In this document: positions 26,888 through 36,324 of the stretch, one piece after another
Numbering within the stretch: the first letter of the stretch is position 1
Layout: the number at the start of each line of letters is the position of its first letter
DNA from: Campylobacter sp. RM5004
GTDB taxonomy: Bacteria > Campylobacterota > Campylobacteria > Campylobacterales > Campylobacteraceae
Reading direction: 5' to 3'
Assembly: GCF_022369455.1 (NCBI RefSeq)
Contig: NZ_CP059599.1
Span: forward strand, 1,206,409-1,270,408
DNA: 64,000 nt
Position numbers and translations under genes: made by a program
The notes under the pieces: model-generated
Databases searched by the model: none
What the model saw: the letters and a program-made list of their open reading frames with translations, nothing else
What the model was told of the DNA's origin: nothing

Positions 26888-28476
26888 TCTTTTTCCATTC
26901 TTGTTAGTGCATTAATTCCTATTAAATCAAAACCTGTTTTAATACTTAATGCCACTTGAGCAAAAATCTTTAAATATTGCTCTTCATTTTCATGACCTAC
27001 TACTCTAGTTTCATTATAGATTTTATGGAATGAGCTTGCAATTTGTTTTAAATAATCACAAACTTTAGAAAGAGTTCTGCTATTAAAAGCATCTTCTAAA
27101 ACATCATTTAAAGTTAAAGAATCAAACAATAAATTAAGTGCATTTTCATCATTAAAACTACTTAAATCAACATTAACTACATCATCAAAGCTCTTATTTG
27201 CTTTTGCAAAAATTTGATGAATTCTAGCGTGTGCGTAGTTTATATAAAATACTGGGTTTGAGCTATCTTGTTTTTTAAACTCATCAACATCAAACTCAAG
27301 CGGGCTATCACAACGCTTGCTTATAAAAATATAACGCAAAGCGTCTGCTCCAATATCTTCTAAAACATCGCTAAATAAAATTACATTACCTTTTCTTTTA
27401 CTCATTTTATAAGGCTGACCATTTTTTAATAAATTAACCATTTGAGCAAGTATTACTTCAAGATTGTTTGCATCATGACCTAAAGCGCTCATTGCAGCTT
27501 TTACACGAGCAATATATCCATGATGATCTGCTCCCCAAATATTAATTACCTTATCATAGCCTCTACTTAATTTATCATCGTGATAAACAATATCAGCTGC
27601 AAGATAAGTGCCTCTTCCGTCTTCACGCACAATTACTCTATCTAAATCATCGCCGTATTTAGTAGATGCTAAGAATAATTTACCTTCTTTTTCATAAGTT
27701 GCATTAGCATTTTTAAGCTTATTTAGAGTTTCATCTAACTTAGAATAATAAGAAGTTTCGCTTACATAATTATCAATTTTAATTCTTGCATTTGCTAATG
27801 TTTGCTTTATTTCTTTTAAAACTTCATCTTTTGCTAAGTTAGCAATTTCGGCTTTTTTACTCTCGTAATCGTTTTTAAATTCTTCATAAAATTTAAAAGC
27901 AAGCTCTTGCATATATTCGCCACCATAAAAGCTTTCTGGATATTCAACCTTTTCTTTTAAAACAAAATCTCTTATAGCTAAAATTACGCTAGTTCCTAAT
28001 AAATCTATTTGATTTCCTGCGTCATTTACATAATACTCAGTATCAAATGTATAGCCTAAATGTTTTGCAATTCTATTTAAACTATCTCCATATATAGCAC
28101 CCCTTGCATGACCTATATGAAGTGGTCCTGTTGGGTTTGCGCTTACATATTCAAGTAGTATTTTATAATCTTTCTTAGGACTTTTTGCAAAATCTTTAGG
28201 ATTATTTAAAGCGTTTTTACATAATTTATCTAAAAATTCATTTGATAATTTGAAATTAACATAAGCATTAACAGCTTCAACACTACTAAAAATATCACAA
28301 TTTTTAAGCTTGTTTGCAAAATCTTGAGCTATTTGATTTGGAGATTTTCTAAGCTCTTTTGCAAAGCTAAAACACGGCATTGCAAAATGAGCTAAACTTC
28401 TGTCTTTTGGACTTTCTAAACTAAAGTTACAATCTAATTCTTTACTTAAATATTCTTTAACACTATCCTTTAGCAT
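26884..28476 (-). CDS. argS: arginyl-tRNA synthetase
   Basis: This class I synthetase charges tRNA-Arg. It has the HIGH motif (GPLHIGHARGA, about residue 121) and KMSKRKGN (about residue 345), an N-terminal Arg-N domain and a C-terminal DALR anticodon domain. The 530-aa length is normal for Campylobacter. It overlaps tatA by 1 bp and yeiH by 4 bp. Confidence 0.97.
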   Translation of the reverse strand: MLKDSVKEYLSKELDCNFSLESPKDRSLAHFAMPCFSFAKELRKSPNQIAQDFANKLKNCDIFSSVEAVNAYVNFKLSNEFLDKLCKNALNNPKDFAKSPKKDYKILLEYVSANPTGPLHIGHARGAIYGDSLNRIAKHLGYTFDTEYYVNDAGNQIDLLGTSVILAIRDFVLKEKVEYPESFYGGEYMQELAFKFYEEFKNDYESKKAEIANLAKDEVLKEIKQTLANARIKIDNYVSETSYYSKLDETLNKLKNANATYEKEGKLFLASTKYGDDLDRVIVREDGRGTYLAADIVYHDDKLSRGYDKVINIWGADHHGYIARVKAAMSALGHDANNLEVILAQMVNLLKNGQPYKMSKRKGNVILFSDVLEDIGADALRYIFISKRCDSPLEFDVDEFKKQDSSNPVFYINYAHARIHQIFAKANKSFDDVVNVDLSSFNDENALNLLFDSLTLNDVLEDAFNSRTLSKVCDYLKQIASSFHKIYNETRVVGHENEEQYLKIFAQVALSIKTGFDLIGINALTRMEKE

Positions 28477-28706
28477 TAGGCTTTTTGCTCACTTTTTATT
28501 TCATTAGCCTCTGTTTTTTTTGTATTATCAGCTAATTCATCAACTTCATTAATACTTTTTGCTGGAGTATCATCAGCCATTTCTTTTTTGAAAGTTTTAA
28601 TTCCTTTTCCTAAGCCTTTTGCAAGTTCAGGTAATTTCTTACCGCCAAATAATAACACTATTACAAGTAAAACTATAATCCAGTGCCATCCACTACCTAT
28701 TCCCAT
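28476..28706 (-). CDS. tatA: twin-arginine translocase subunit TatA
   Basis: The 76-aa protein has a single N-terminal membrane helix ([14 protein letters not shown]) followed by the [20 protein letters not shown] amphipathic helix and an acidic, disordered tail. This is the TatA/E layout. It forms the pore for export of folded proteins with TatBC, which are not in this window. The argS-tatA-gmk order matches C. jejuni. Confidence 0.95.
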   Translation of the reverse strand: MGIGSGWHWIIVLLVIVLLFGGKKLPELAKGLGKGIKTFKKEMADDTPAKSINEVDELADNTKKTEANEIKSEQKA

Positions 28707-28707
28707 T

Positions 28708-29319
28708 TTATTCTCCTTTTTTCCATTCTGAAATAAATTTTTTGATATCTTTATTTAACACTTTTAAGTTTGCTGCTTGGTAAAGCAATTTAAGTTCTTT
28801 ATAAGCTTTATCTAAATCATCATTAATTATAAAAAAGTCATATCTTCCGATAGCTTGAACTTCTGCTGTTGCATTATGAAGTCTTTTTGATATTACATCT
28901 TCACTTTCTGTCCCACGACAAACCAAACGCTCTTTTAATACTTTTTCATTCTCAGGACTTATGAAAACTGATAAAAAGTCTTTACCTAATTTATCTTTAA
29001 CAATTCTAAAACCTTGAACATCAATATCTAAAATAACATTTTTACCATTTTCTAAAGCATCATATATTGGTTTTAATGGTGTTCCATAATAATTACCATG
29101 AACATTTGCATATTCTAAAAACTCATCATTCTTAATTCCTAATTCAAATTCTTCATGGGTTAAATAATAATAATTTACACCTTCTTTCTCGCCTACTCTA
29201 GGAGCTCTAGTAGTAGCTGATATAGAAAAATAAAAGTCATTATAATCTTGTGCTAAACGCTCTAATAGGGTGCTTTTGCCCGCACCACTTGGGCCTGATA
29301 TTAATAAAATTCCTGCCAT
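28708..29319 (-). CDS. gmk: guanylate kinase
   Basis: Gmk phosphorylates GMP to GDP. The P-loop GPSGAGKST (residues 9-17) and the GMP-binding segment ([17 protein letters not shown]) are present in 203 aa. A variant dispersed repeat lies inside the gene at 29134-29151, encoding EEFELGIKN. The C. jejuni protein seems to align there without a gap, so the match may be substitution rather than insertion. Confidence 0.96.
   Translation of the reverse strand: MAGILLISGPSGAGKSTLLERLAQDYNDFYFSISATTRAPRVGEKEGVNYYYLTHEEFELGIKNDEFLEYANVHGNYYGTPLKPIYDALENGKNVILDIDVQGFRIVKDKLGKDFLSVFISPENEKVLKERLVCRGTESEDVISKRLHNATAEVQAIGRYDFFIINDDLDKAYKELKLLYQAANLKVLNKDIKKFISEWKKGE
29134..29151. repeat. dispersed-repeat variant inside gmk
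   Basis: AATTCCTAATTCAAATTC is identical to the copy at 62662-62679 and differs from the main 18-mer at one base. Confidence 0.6.
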
Positions 29320-29321
29320 AA

Positions 29322-31043
29322 TTAATCTTTAAAACTTATGTTAATTGATATATTTATATCTTTTATACGATTTTTAGTACTCTTAGTGCTATTTATAATA
29401 GCTTGATTTACTGCCTTTGTTACATTCTCGCTAACTTCGCTTATATCATCATCTGAACTAACTTCAATATTATTCATTATTTCATTTTGCTTAGCTTCTT
29501 CTTTGCTTATTATAGGTTCATCTGAAGATATTTCTTCACCTAAAGCTTTTTTAATTTCAATTTCGTCTAATTCATCAAAATCGCTCACTTGCTCTTCTCC
29601 TATTTCATTTTTTTCTTTTAAATCTTCTAATTTTATCTCATCGCTAATTAAATCACTTTCTTGAATATCTAAATCATTAGCTATAATTTTTTCTTCAATA
29701 TTATTATCATCTTCAAATTCTTTTAATTCGCTATCAAAATCATTTAAATTTTCAAAGCCTTCATTGTTTGCATTTTCTTCATCAATATTAGCTAAATCTT
29801 CATTGAAATCTAATTCTTCGCTTAATTCTAAATTACTTTCATCTTCTAGTAATTCTTCGCTTAAATTATCAAAATCTTCAGCTAAATCAAATTCGCTATT
29901 TACTAAATCTTCATTTAATACTTCTTCATCTAAATTAAGTTCATCTTCTAAATTTGATAATTTCATATCTTGATTAACATCTAAATCATCTAAACTTAAA
30001 TCTTCATCTAAATTAAAATCATTATTTATTAAATCATCTTTTATTTCTAAATCTTCGCTTAAGTCTAAATTATTATTGTTTTCAAGCAAATCTTCATTTA
30101 AATCTAAATTTGTTTCTAGATCATCGCTTAAAATTGTTTCTTCTAATTTATCATCATCTTGCAATAAATCTTCATAATCTCTTCTTAATTCTTCAAAGCT
30201 TTCTGGCATTGAAAAATCATCTAAATTATGTAATTCATCTAATTCGTTTGATAATTCTTCATTGCTTAATTCGTTTTCTTCTAAATTATCAAATTCATTA
30301 TCTAAAGCTAATTCTTCATCGTTAGAAACACCCAAATCATTTTCTAAAATATTTTCTTCTAACTCATTATTATTTAAATCTTCTTCTAAAAAGTCTAAAT
30401 TATCATCTAAAGGCTTATCTAAATTCTCTTCATTTAATTCTAAAGAATTATCTTCTGCTTCTTCTTTATCATTTAAAATATCTTCAATATCTTCTAAAGA
30501 ATCATTTTCTAAATCATCTAAATTTATTGGGTCTTCTTCAAAATTATTTTCTAATTTTTCTTCAATTTCTTCTAAAGTATCTAAATCATTAAATTCAAAA
30601 TCTAAATCATTTTCTAATTTATTCTCATCTAAAAATGAAATATCTAATTCATCGTTAATGTCATCAACTTTAAAATCTTCTAAATCAATAGTATCATTTA
30701 ATAAATCAATATTTTCTAATTCATCATGTATATTTAATTTTTCTTCTTTAAGTTCATCTTTAAAACTATTTATTAAATCTATAAAATCAGTAGGTAAAAA
30801 TGGCTTATGAATCACTAAAGCTTCATCACTTGTTTCGTTTTTAGGTAATAATAATATAAGTTTTTTTGATATCTCTTTGCATTTATTAATATCAATATCA
30901 CACTCACTATCAGCTATTATAATATCGCACTCTTCAAGACCTTCAACACTATCTATTTCTTTATAAACAATATTTAATTTTTGCAAACTAAGACTAATCA
31001 ATCTTGAAATTGCTGGATTTTTGTTTATTAATATAGCTTTCAT
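29322..31043 (-). CDS. highly acidic low-complexity protein with pseudo-receiver domain
   Basis: The 573-aa protein begins with a CheY-like fold (residues ~1-90: AILINKNPAISRLISLSLQK, IIIADSE, HKPFLPTDFIDLI). A stretch of about 440 residues made almost only of Asp, Glu, Asn, Leu and Ser follows, and a short C-terminal segment with Lys/Ile (STKSTKNRIKDINIS) ends it. C. jejuni has a highly acidic protein at the same place between gmk and fliR. The function is unknown; a flagellar link is suggested by fliR downstream. The acidic region is likely disordered and repeat-prone. Confidence 0.8.
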   Translation of the reverse strand: MKAILINKNPAISRLISLSLQKLNIVYKEIDSVEGLEECDIIIADSECDIDINKCKEISKKLILLLPKNETSDEALVIHKPFLPTDFIDLINSFKDELKEEKLNIHDELENIDLLNDTIDLEDFKVDDINDELDISFLDENKLENDLDFEFNDLDTLEEIEEKLENNFEEDPINLDDLENDSLEDIEDILNDKEEAEDNSLELNEENLDKPLDDNLDFLEEDLNNNELEENILENDLGVSNDEELALDNEFDNLEENELSNEELSNELDELHNLDDFSMPESFEELRRDYEDLLQDDDKLEETILSDDLETNLDLNEDLLENNNNLDLSEDLEIKDDLINNDFNLDEDLSLDDLDVNQDMKLSNLEDELNLDEEVLNEDLVNSEFDLAEDFDNLSEELLEDESNLELSEELDFNEDLANIDEENANNEGFENLNDFDSELKEFEDDNNIEEKIIANDLDIQESDLISDEIKLEDLKEKNEIGEEQVSDFDELDEIEIKKALGEEISSDEPIISKEEAKQNEIMNNIEVSSDDDISEVSENVTKAVNQAIINSTKSTKNRIKDINISINISFKD

Positions 31044-31052
31044 TTCACCTTC

Positions 31053-31811
31053 CTAACTAATAAATAATTCAAGTTGTTTAAACACTTTCAATACTAATTC
31101 TTTAAAATAAAATAAAATTGTAGCTAAAATTGTCATCAAAACAATAAATGCGACAGTTATTTTTATAGGGTAGCCTACCACTAAAAGGTTAAATTGTGGC
31201 ATAGTTTTCATAAGTAAGCCAAATACAAAATCACTAAGCATAGATATAGCAATAATAGGAAATGCCAAACTAAGCCCTATTAAATATATATCTTTTACCT
31301 CAAGCATAATTTGATTAAACCAAACATTACTTAACATAAAATCACCTAATAAAACACTATCTAAACTCTTAGCCCAAAACATTAAAACTAAATGATGTCC
31401 ATCATAAGCTAAAAATAATAATAACGCTAAAAGTGAAATAAAATGTCCTATGATAGGTGTATTTGCACCAGTATTTGGGTCAAGCACACTTGCCATAGAA
31501 AAACCCATAATAAAACTAATATGCTCTCCACACATTTGCAAAATCGCAAATGTAAGCTGCAAACATAATCCTGCAATTAAACCAAAGATTAGCTCCATAA
31601 CAATTGCATAGGTTATTAAATTAGGAGTTATGTTTGTATGTGCTAATGGATAAAAAAAGAAAACTAAAATTATAATAAAACTAGTTTTAATAATCACAGG
31701 AATTTGCAAATGTGAATAAAAAGGAAAAAATAAGCAAAGACCACTCATTCTTGCTAATAGCAACATAAACAAAACTATATTTTGTTCGCTAAATAATCTT
31801 ACGAGTTCCAT
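31053..31811 (-). CDS. fliR: flagellar export apparatus protein FliR
   Basis: FliR is part of the FliPQR core gate of the flagellar type III secretion system. The 252-aa protein has about six membrane helices and the family motifs ARMSGLCLFFPFYS near the start and PNLLVVGYPIKI-like FNLLVVGYPIKITVAFIV near residue 210. It overlaps cobB by 13 bp and is followed by the acidic protein gene. Confidence 0.95.
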   Translation of the reverse strand: MELVRLFSEQNIVLFMLLLARMSGLCLFFPFYSHLQIPVIIKTSFIIILVFFFYPLAHTNITPNLITYAIVMELIFGLIAGLCLQLTFAILQMCGEHISFIMGFSMASVLDPNTGANTPIIGHFISLLALLLFLAYDGHHLVLMFWAKSLDSVLLGDFMLSNVWFNQIMLEVKDIYLIGLSLAFPIIAISMLSDFVFGLLMKTMPQFNLLVVGYPIKITVAFIVLMTILATILFYFKELVLKVFKQLELFIS

Positions 31812-32506
31812 TCTTGAATAATTTGCTCTAATTCGTCAATACATTCATCACAAGATTTGTAGATTACATTAGAAAATAAACATTCATCTATATATTTATT
31901 TTTTTCTAAATTTATTAAAATATTTTTTGATTTTGCAAATCTTAGTAAGGAATTAATGTTTATAACTGCTCCGCTTGTTCCTATGATAATAGCCAAATCA
32001 TCTTCTTTAAGATTATAAAAAGTTGAATATAATTCAGCATAAAATGGTGCATGTTCTCCAAAAAATACAACGCTTGGCTTCATCATCTTACTTTGACATT
32101 TTTTACAATTTCCGAATTCAAATTCCAAATCATCTTCAAGATTTAATCTAATTTCATCACCACAATTAACACAATGCAATTCTAATAATTTTCCATGCAA
32201 ATGAATAACGTTTTTACAACCTGCACGCTCTAATAAATCATCAACATTTTGAGTAAAATTAATAACTTCAAATCTATTTGATAATTCAGCTATTTTTTCA
32301 TGCATTTTATTAGGTTTTACTTTTTTTAACTCTAGCCTTCTTTTATTGTAAAACTCATGAACTAAATCATAATTTTTAAGCCAAGTTTCATAATTACAAA
32401 CCACATCTAAATCATACTGCTCCCAAAGACCATTATTATCTCTAAATGTGCTTAAGCCCGATGGAGCACTAAGCCCTGCTCCACTTAAAAACACTAATTT
32501 ACCCAT
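31799..32506 (-). CDS. cobB: NAD-dependent protein deacylase (Sir2/CobB)
   Basis: The 235-aa sirtuin has GAGLSAPSGLSTFRD (NAD binding), FTQNVDDLLERAG, catalytic His in VIHLHGKL and a four-cysteine zinc module (CVNC...CKKC). It removes acyl groups from lysines. Between the cysteine pairs the linker contains a dispersed-repeat variant (32107-32124, encoding DLEFEFGN). It sits between fliR and the ABC ATPase gene, with a 13-bp overlap with fliR and an 8-bp overlap with the ATPase gene, an order I do not recall from C. jejuni, where sir2 is elsewhere. Confidence 0.92.
   Translation of the reverse strand: MGKLVFLSGAGLSAPSGLSTFRDNNGLWEQYDLDVVCNYETWLKNYDLVHEFYNKRRLELKKVKPNKMHEKIAELSNRFEVINFTQNVDDLLERAGCKNVIHLHGKLLELHCVNCGDEIRLNLEDDLEFEFGNCKKCQSKMMKPSVVFFGEHAPFYAELYSTFYNLKEDDLAIIIGTSGAVININSLLRFAKSKNILINLEKNKYIDECLFSNVIYKSCDECIDELEQIIQEWNS
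32107..32124. repeat. dispersed-repeat variant inside cobB
   Basis: AATTTCCGAATTCAAATTCC is the same variant as at 20206 and falls in the zinc-module linker, where length variation is tolerated. Confidence 0.6.
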
Positions 32507-33119
32507 TGCTAATCCTTAGGATATCATCACACATTAATGCTAAACTTTCATCATGTGTGATTAAAAATAATGCTGAATTATTATTTTTAACATAATCAAT
32601 TAGCAACTTCATAGCTATTTTTGCATTATTTGGATCAAGATTTCCCGTTGGCTCATCTGCAAAAATAATTTTAGGTTTTTTACAAAGAACCCTTGCAATG
32701 CTAATTCTTTGCTGTTCTCCACCACTTAATTCATTTGCTTTTTTGTTTAAAATACTTCTAATTCCCAAAAAATCAATAATATTTTCATCTATTTTTTGAT
32801 TTGATAAAACACTTGCTAACTCAATGTTCTCGTAAGCTAAAAATCCTTTAAAAAGATAATGTTGCTGAAAGATAATTCCAAAATCATTTCTTCTTATTTT
32901 TAATCTTTCGTCTTCGCTTATTTTATAAATATTATTACCTTTATAAAAAACTTCGCCTTTATCTGGTTCTAAAAGTGTTGATAAAATATGTAATAAAGTA
33001 GATTTACCACAACCACTTCTGCCTAAAACCGCTAAAGTTTGTTGTGGCTTTAAAGTTAAATTTAAATTATCAAACAAAACGGCATCATATTTTTTATAAA
33101 TGCCGTTTGCTTGTAACAT
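32499..33119 (-). CDS. ABC transporter ATP-binding protein (LolD/FtsE-like)
   Basis: The 206-aa ATPase has Walker A GRSGCGKST, signature LSGGEQQR, Walker B IIFADEPTGNLD and the H-loop LITHDESLA. The sequence type is the LolD/MacB class, which couples to lipoprotein release or FtsX-like permeases. No permease gene is adjacent. It overlaps tsf by 1 bp, matching the C. jejuni order fliR-ABC-tsf-rpsB apart from the extra cobB. Confidence 0.9.
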   Translation of the reverse strand: MLQANGIYKKYDAVLFDNLNLTLKPQQTLAVLGRSGCGKSTLLHILSTLLEPDKGEVFYKGNNIYKISEDERLKIRRNDFGIIFQQHYLFKGFLAYENIELASVLSNQKIDENIIDFLGIRSILNKKANELSGGEQQRISIARVLCKKPKIIFADEPTGNLDPNNAKIAMKLLIDYVKNNNSALFLITHDESLALMCDDILRISNG

Positions 33120-34183
33120 TAATTACCCATTTGAGCTGCAACTTCTGCTGCAAAATCTTCGTTTTTCTTCTCTAAGCCTTCGCCTACTTCGTATTTAACA
33201 AAGCTTTCAATTACTAATTCATCTTTTAATTCAGCTGATTTATCAGCAATTACTTGCTCTACAGTTTTTTTATCATCCATTACATAAAATTGTCCCATTA
33301 ATGTAAGGCGAGAATCAAGTATAGAGTTATCAGCTATAAATCTAGCCATTTGACCAGGAATGATTTTATCCCAAATTTGCTCAGGTTTATTTTGAGCTTT
33401 TAATTCAGCTTTAATATCTTCTTCAGCTTGCTTTAAAACTACATCAGTGATTTGTAATCTACTTGCAAATTGTGGAATTTTATGAAGTGGCTTTTTAAGG
33501 CGAACTAATTCTTCATTTTCTTTTTCAAGTTCAGCACATAAAGCTCTATATTCTGATTCTACGAAATCTTTATCTAATTCTTTATAGCTTAAAACACTTG
33601 GTTTCATTGCAGCAATATGCATGCAAAGTTGTTTTAAAAATTCTTCTACTTTTTCTTTATTTGCTGCGTTATTAAATTTAGCTTTTACGATAACACCTAC
33701 ACGACCATTTGTGTGTAAATATCCACTTAAAGCTTCATTTCCACTAGCTTTTAAAGTAGCAAATCTTCTTACAACTAGGTTTTCTCCTATTGTTGCAATT
33801 TGATTTTTTAAATAATCTTCAAATTTAGCACCATCAATAGAACTATTTAATAAGCCTTCAACATCGCTAACGCCACTTACTTGAACTTGTTCTACTGTTT
33901 TATTTACTAAATCCACAAATTTATCGTTTTTAGCAACGAAATCTGTTTCTGAGTTTATTTCTACTAAACTAGCTAGATTAGCACTAATTTTAACGCCTAC
34001 TAATCCTTCAGCTGCTAATCTATCTGCTTTTTTAGCTGCTTTACTTAAGCCTTTTTCTCTTAAGTATTCAACAGCTTTTTGCATATCTCCACCACACTCT
34101 TTAAGAGCGTTTTTGCAATCCATCATTCCAGCACCTGTGCTTTCGCGCAGGTCTTTTACCATAGCTGCTGTAATTTCTGCCAT
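33119..34183 (-). CDS. tsf: elongation factor Ts
   Basis: EF-Ts recycles EF-Tu by exchanging GDP for GTP. The 354-aa protein has the N-terminal UBA-like domain (VKDLRESTGAGMMDCKNALK) and the core motif (SLVEINSETDFVAKNDKF). It overlaps rpsB by 1 bp, the usual rpsB-tsf pair. Confidence 0.97.
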   Translation of the reverse strand: MAEITAAMVKDLRESTGAGMMDCKNALKECGGDMQKAVEYLREKGLSKAAKKADRLAAEGLVGVKISANLASLVEINSETDFVAKNDKFVDLVNKTVEQVQVSGVSDVEGLLNSSIDGAKFEDYLKNQIATIGENLVVRRFATLKASGNEALSGYLHTNGRVGVIVKAKFNNAANKEKVEEFLKQLCMHIAAMKPSVLSYKELDKDFVESEYRALCAELEKENEELVRLKKPLHKIPQFASRLQITDVVLKQAEEDIKAELKAQNKPEQIWDKIIPGQMARFIADNSILDSRLTLMGQFYVMDDKKTVEQVIADKSAELKDELVIESFVKYEVGEGLEKKNEDFAAEVAAQMGN

Positions 34184-34953
34184 TATTCTTCTCCTTCCAT
34201 CATAGCTTCTTCAAGAACTTCTTGTTTTTCATCTTCGCTAATTTCAGCTTTTTCAACTACTTCACCATCTTGCTCTCTTAAAGCTTTACCTTCTAGAATA
34301 GCTTCGCACATTTCTTGGCAGAATAATTGAACTGAGCGAATAGCATCATCATTACCTGGGATAGGAAAATCTACAACATCAGGATCACAGTTAGTATCAA
34401 TCGGTGCAACTACTGGGATTTTTAATCTATTTGCTTCTGCAACCGCAATTCTTTCTTTTACTGTATCAATTACAAAAATCATATCAGGGCGAGTTTTAAG
34501 ATCTCTAATACCACCTAAATAGTCTAGTAATTTTTCTTTTTTTCTGTTTAACATTAATGCTTCTTTTTTAGTTAAAAGATTAATGCTTCCATCTTCTTGC
34601 ATACTTTCAATAACTTCAAGTTTTCTGATTGATTGGCGAATAGTTTCGAAGTTTGTCATCATACCGCCTAACCATCTGTGATTTACATACGGCATTCCAC
34701 ATTTAATAGCGTATTCTTTAATAGCATCAGTAGCTTGTTTTTTTGTTCCAACAAATAAAATTATTTTACCTTCAGCTGCTGCATCACGAACGATATTGTA
34801 TGTATATCTAAAATATCTAATTGTTTTTTGTAAATCAATTACATAAATACCTTTTCTCTCACCAAAAATGAATTTTTTCATTTTAGGATTCCAGCGTCTT
34901 GTTTGATGCCCGAAGTGCACACCACATTCTAATAAATCTCTCATTGTAACCAT
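34183..34953 (-). CDS. rpsB: 30S ribosomal protein S2
   Basis: The 256-aa protein has the family motifs [19 protein letters not shown] and the [14 protein letters not shown] signature, plus an acidic C-terminal tail. It is the first gene of the rpsB-tsf transcript and has a good RBS (AAGGAG). The leader upstream folds into a two-stem structure (34985-35029) that could be an S2 autoregulatory site. Confidence 0.97.
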   Translation of the reverse strand: MVTMRDLLECGVHFGHQTRRWNPKMKKFIFGERKGIYVIDLQKTIRYFRYTYNIVRDAAAEGKIILFVGTKKQATDAIKEYAIKCGMPYVNHRWLGGMMTNFETIRQSIRKLEVIESMQEDGSINLLTKKEALMLNRKKEKLLDYLGGIRDLKTRPDMIFVIDTVKERIAVAEANRLKIPVVAPIDTNCDPDVVDFPIPGNDDAIRSVQLFCQEMCEAILEGKALREQDGEVVEKAEISEDEKQEVLEEAMMEGEE

Positions 34954-34984
34954 AGGTTTCTCCTTAAAAAATTGTTTTTACCTC

Positions 34985-35029
34985 CACACCCAAATACAAC
35001 TAAAGTTGCAACAAATAAGGATTGGTGTG
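34985..35029 (-). promoter_or_regulatory. structured rpsB leader (possible S2-binding element)
   Basis: In the RNA sense CACACC (35029-35024) pairs with GGTGTG (34990-34985), and an inner CAAC-TTTA-GTTG hairpin (35008-34997) sits inside. A -10-like TAAAAT lies at 35046-35051, so the leader would be about 85 nt. rpsB leaders that bind S2 are known in other bacteria; assignment here is by position and structure only. Confidence 0.4.
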
Positions 35030-35082
35030 TGTGAAATAAGCTGTTATTTTAACTATTTAAAAGTAAATATAGAGTTATTTTA

Positions 35083-36324
35083 TTATTTTTCTTCTTTTAT
35101 AATGCTTGTAAGATTAGTTATTGAAAAAATATTATATCCATTATCATGGCTATAATTTAATTTTAATTTATGAGCTTCTAAGATTGTATTTACAACATAA
35201 AGCCCTAAACCGAATGAATTTGAAGCTTTAGTTCCACCTTGTGTAAAGGGCTCAAGATAATATTCTATATTTTTTTCTAATTTCTTACCTTTGTTATAAA
35301 ATTTTATACTCTCTTGACAAATTATAACCTTTACAGCGTTATCATCTGAATATTTAATTGCATTATCTAATAAATTTTTTACAGCAGTTGTAAATAGCTT
35401 AAAATCTACATAAACTAAAAAAGTATTATCTATAATTATATTTATTTTTTCATTTTCTAATAAAAGCATTTCCTTAGCTTCGTTAAAAATATGAGTTATA
35501 GAGATTTTTTTTGGGTTTTTTGCTACTCCACTTGTGATTTGCTCTACTGCTGCTAACTCGTCAATTAATATAACCATTCTATCAAATACATTTATTAATC
35601 TTTGCTTAAATTTCGTGTCTTCAAGCATTTCAGCAGTAATTCTACCTTTTGTAATAGGAGTTTTTAATTCGTGCATTATATTTCTTAAAAAAAATTGCCT
35701 TGAAGTATTTAAATCTTTAATTTTTTTAATAGCTTGATAAAAGGCATCAGAAACTTGAGAAATCTCATCGCTACCTTTACTAATATTTTCTATATTATCT
35801 AAATCATTATTTGCAAATTTTGTAATTTGTCTTTTTAGTCTTCTAATAGGTCTTAATTTTCCTATAACGAATATATAACTAATTAGTAAAACCAAAATAA
35901 CAATACATAAAATAATTTGAATACTCATATATCTATATGAATTAAAATTAGTATCTTCATATAAAAATTCTTTATCATTTGCCATTATATACAAGTAATT
36001 CTTTCCATTATTTGTAAGAATTTTACTAGTTCCTAGGTTATTGCTATCTTCTGCAAGTATAATTGAATCGCTAATTATGTTTCTTTTATTATCTTTGCTA
36101 ATTAGCTTTAATTTAAATTGCTTTTGTTTATTATCAAATTCTTCTTTTGTTATTGAATCGTTTAATTCTTGAAGTTTTAAGTTTGCTAGATAAGAGTATT
36201 TTGCATTTAGCTCATTTGAATAATTAATCTTATCATAATTAATAAGCCAAATAAACGCTACTCCTATCGTAGAACTTGCTAGTATAAAAATAAATGTTAT
36301 TACATAAAAAATACTAGATTTCAT
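35083..36324 (-). CDS. racS: sensor histidine kinase (RacS/ArsS-type)
   Basis: The 413-aa kinase has two membrane helices (residues ~7-28 and ~133-155), a ~100-aa periplasmic sensor, HAMP, and the H-box with His218 (NIMHELKTPITKG). The ATPase motifs NLLDNAIKYSD and FGLGLYVV follow. It resembles Campylobacter RacS and Helicobacter ArsS, which sense acid or environmental cues and act with the adjacent response regulator. It overlaps racR by 4 bp. Confidence 0.85.
   Translation of the reverse strand: MKSSIFYVITFIFILASSTIGVAFIWLINYDKINYSNELNAKYSYLANLKLQELNDSITKEEFDNKQKQFKLKLISKDNKRNIISDSIILAEDSNNLGTSKILTNNGKNYLYIMANDKEFLYEDTNFNSYRYMSIQIILCIVILVLLISYIFVIGKLRPIRRLKRQITKFANNDLDNIENISKGSDEISQVSDAFYQAIKKIKDLNTSRQFFLRNIMHELKTPITKGRITAEMLEDTKFKQRLINVFDRMVILIDELAAVEQITSGVAKNPKKISITHIFNEAKEMLLLENEKINIIIDNTFLVYVDFKLFTTAVKNLLDNAIKYSDDNAVKVIICQESIKFYNKGKKLEKNIEYYLEPFTQGGTKASNSFGLGLYVVNTILEAHKLKLNYSHDNGYNIFSITNLTSIIKEEK

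Noticed and set aside
30262-30810. Ser-rich 182-aa frame opposite the acidic gene
   Set aside because: It is the antisense mirror of a GAA/GAT-rich coding sequence and has no RBS or homology.
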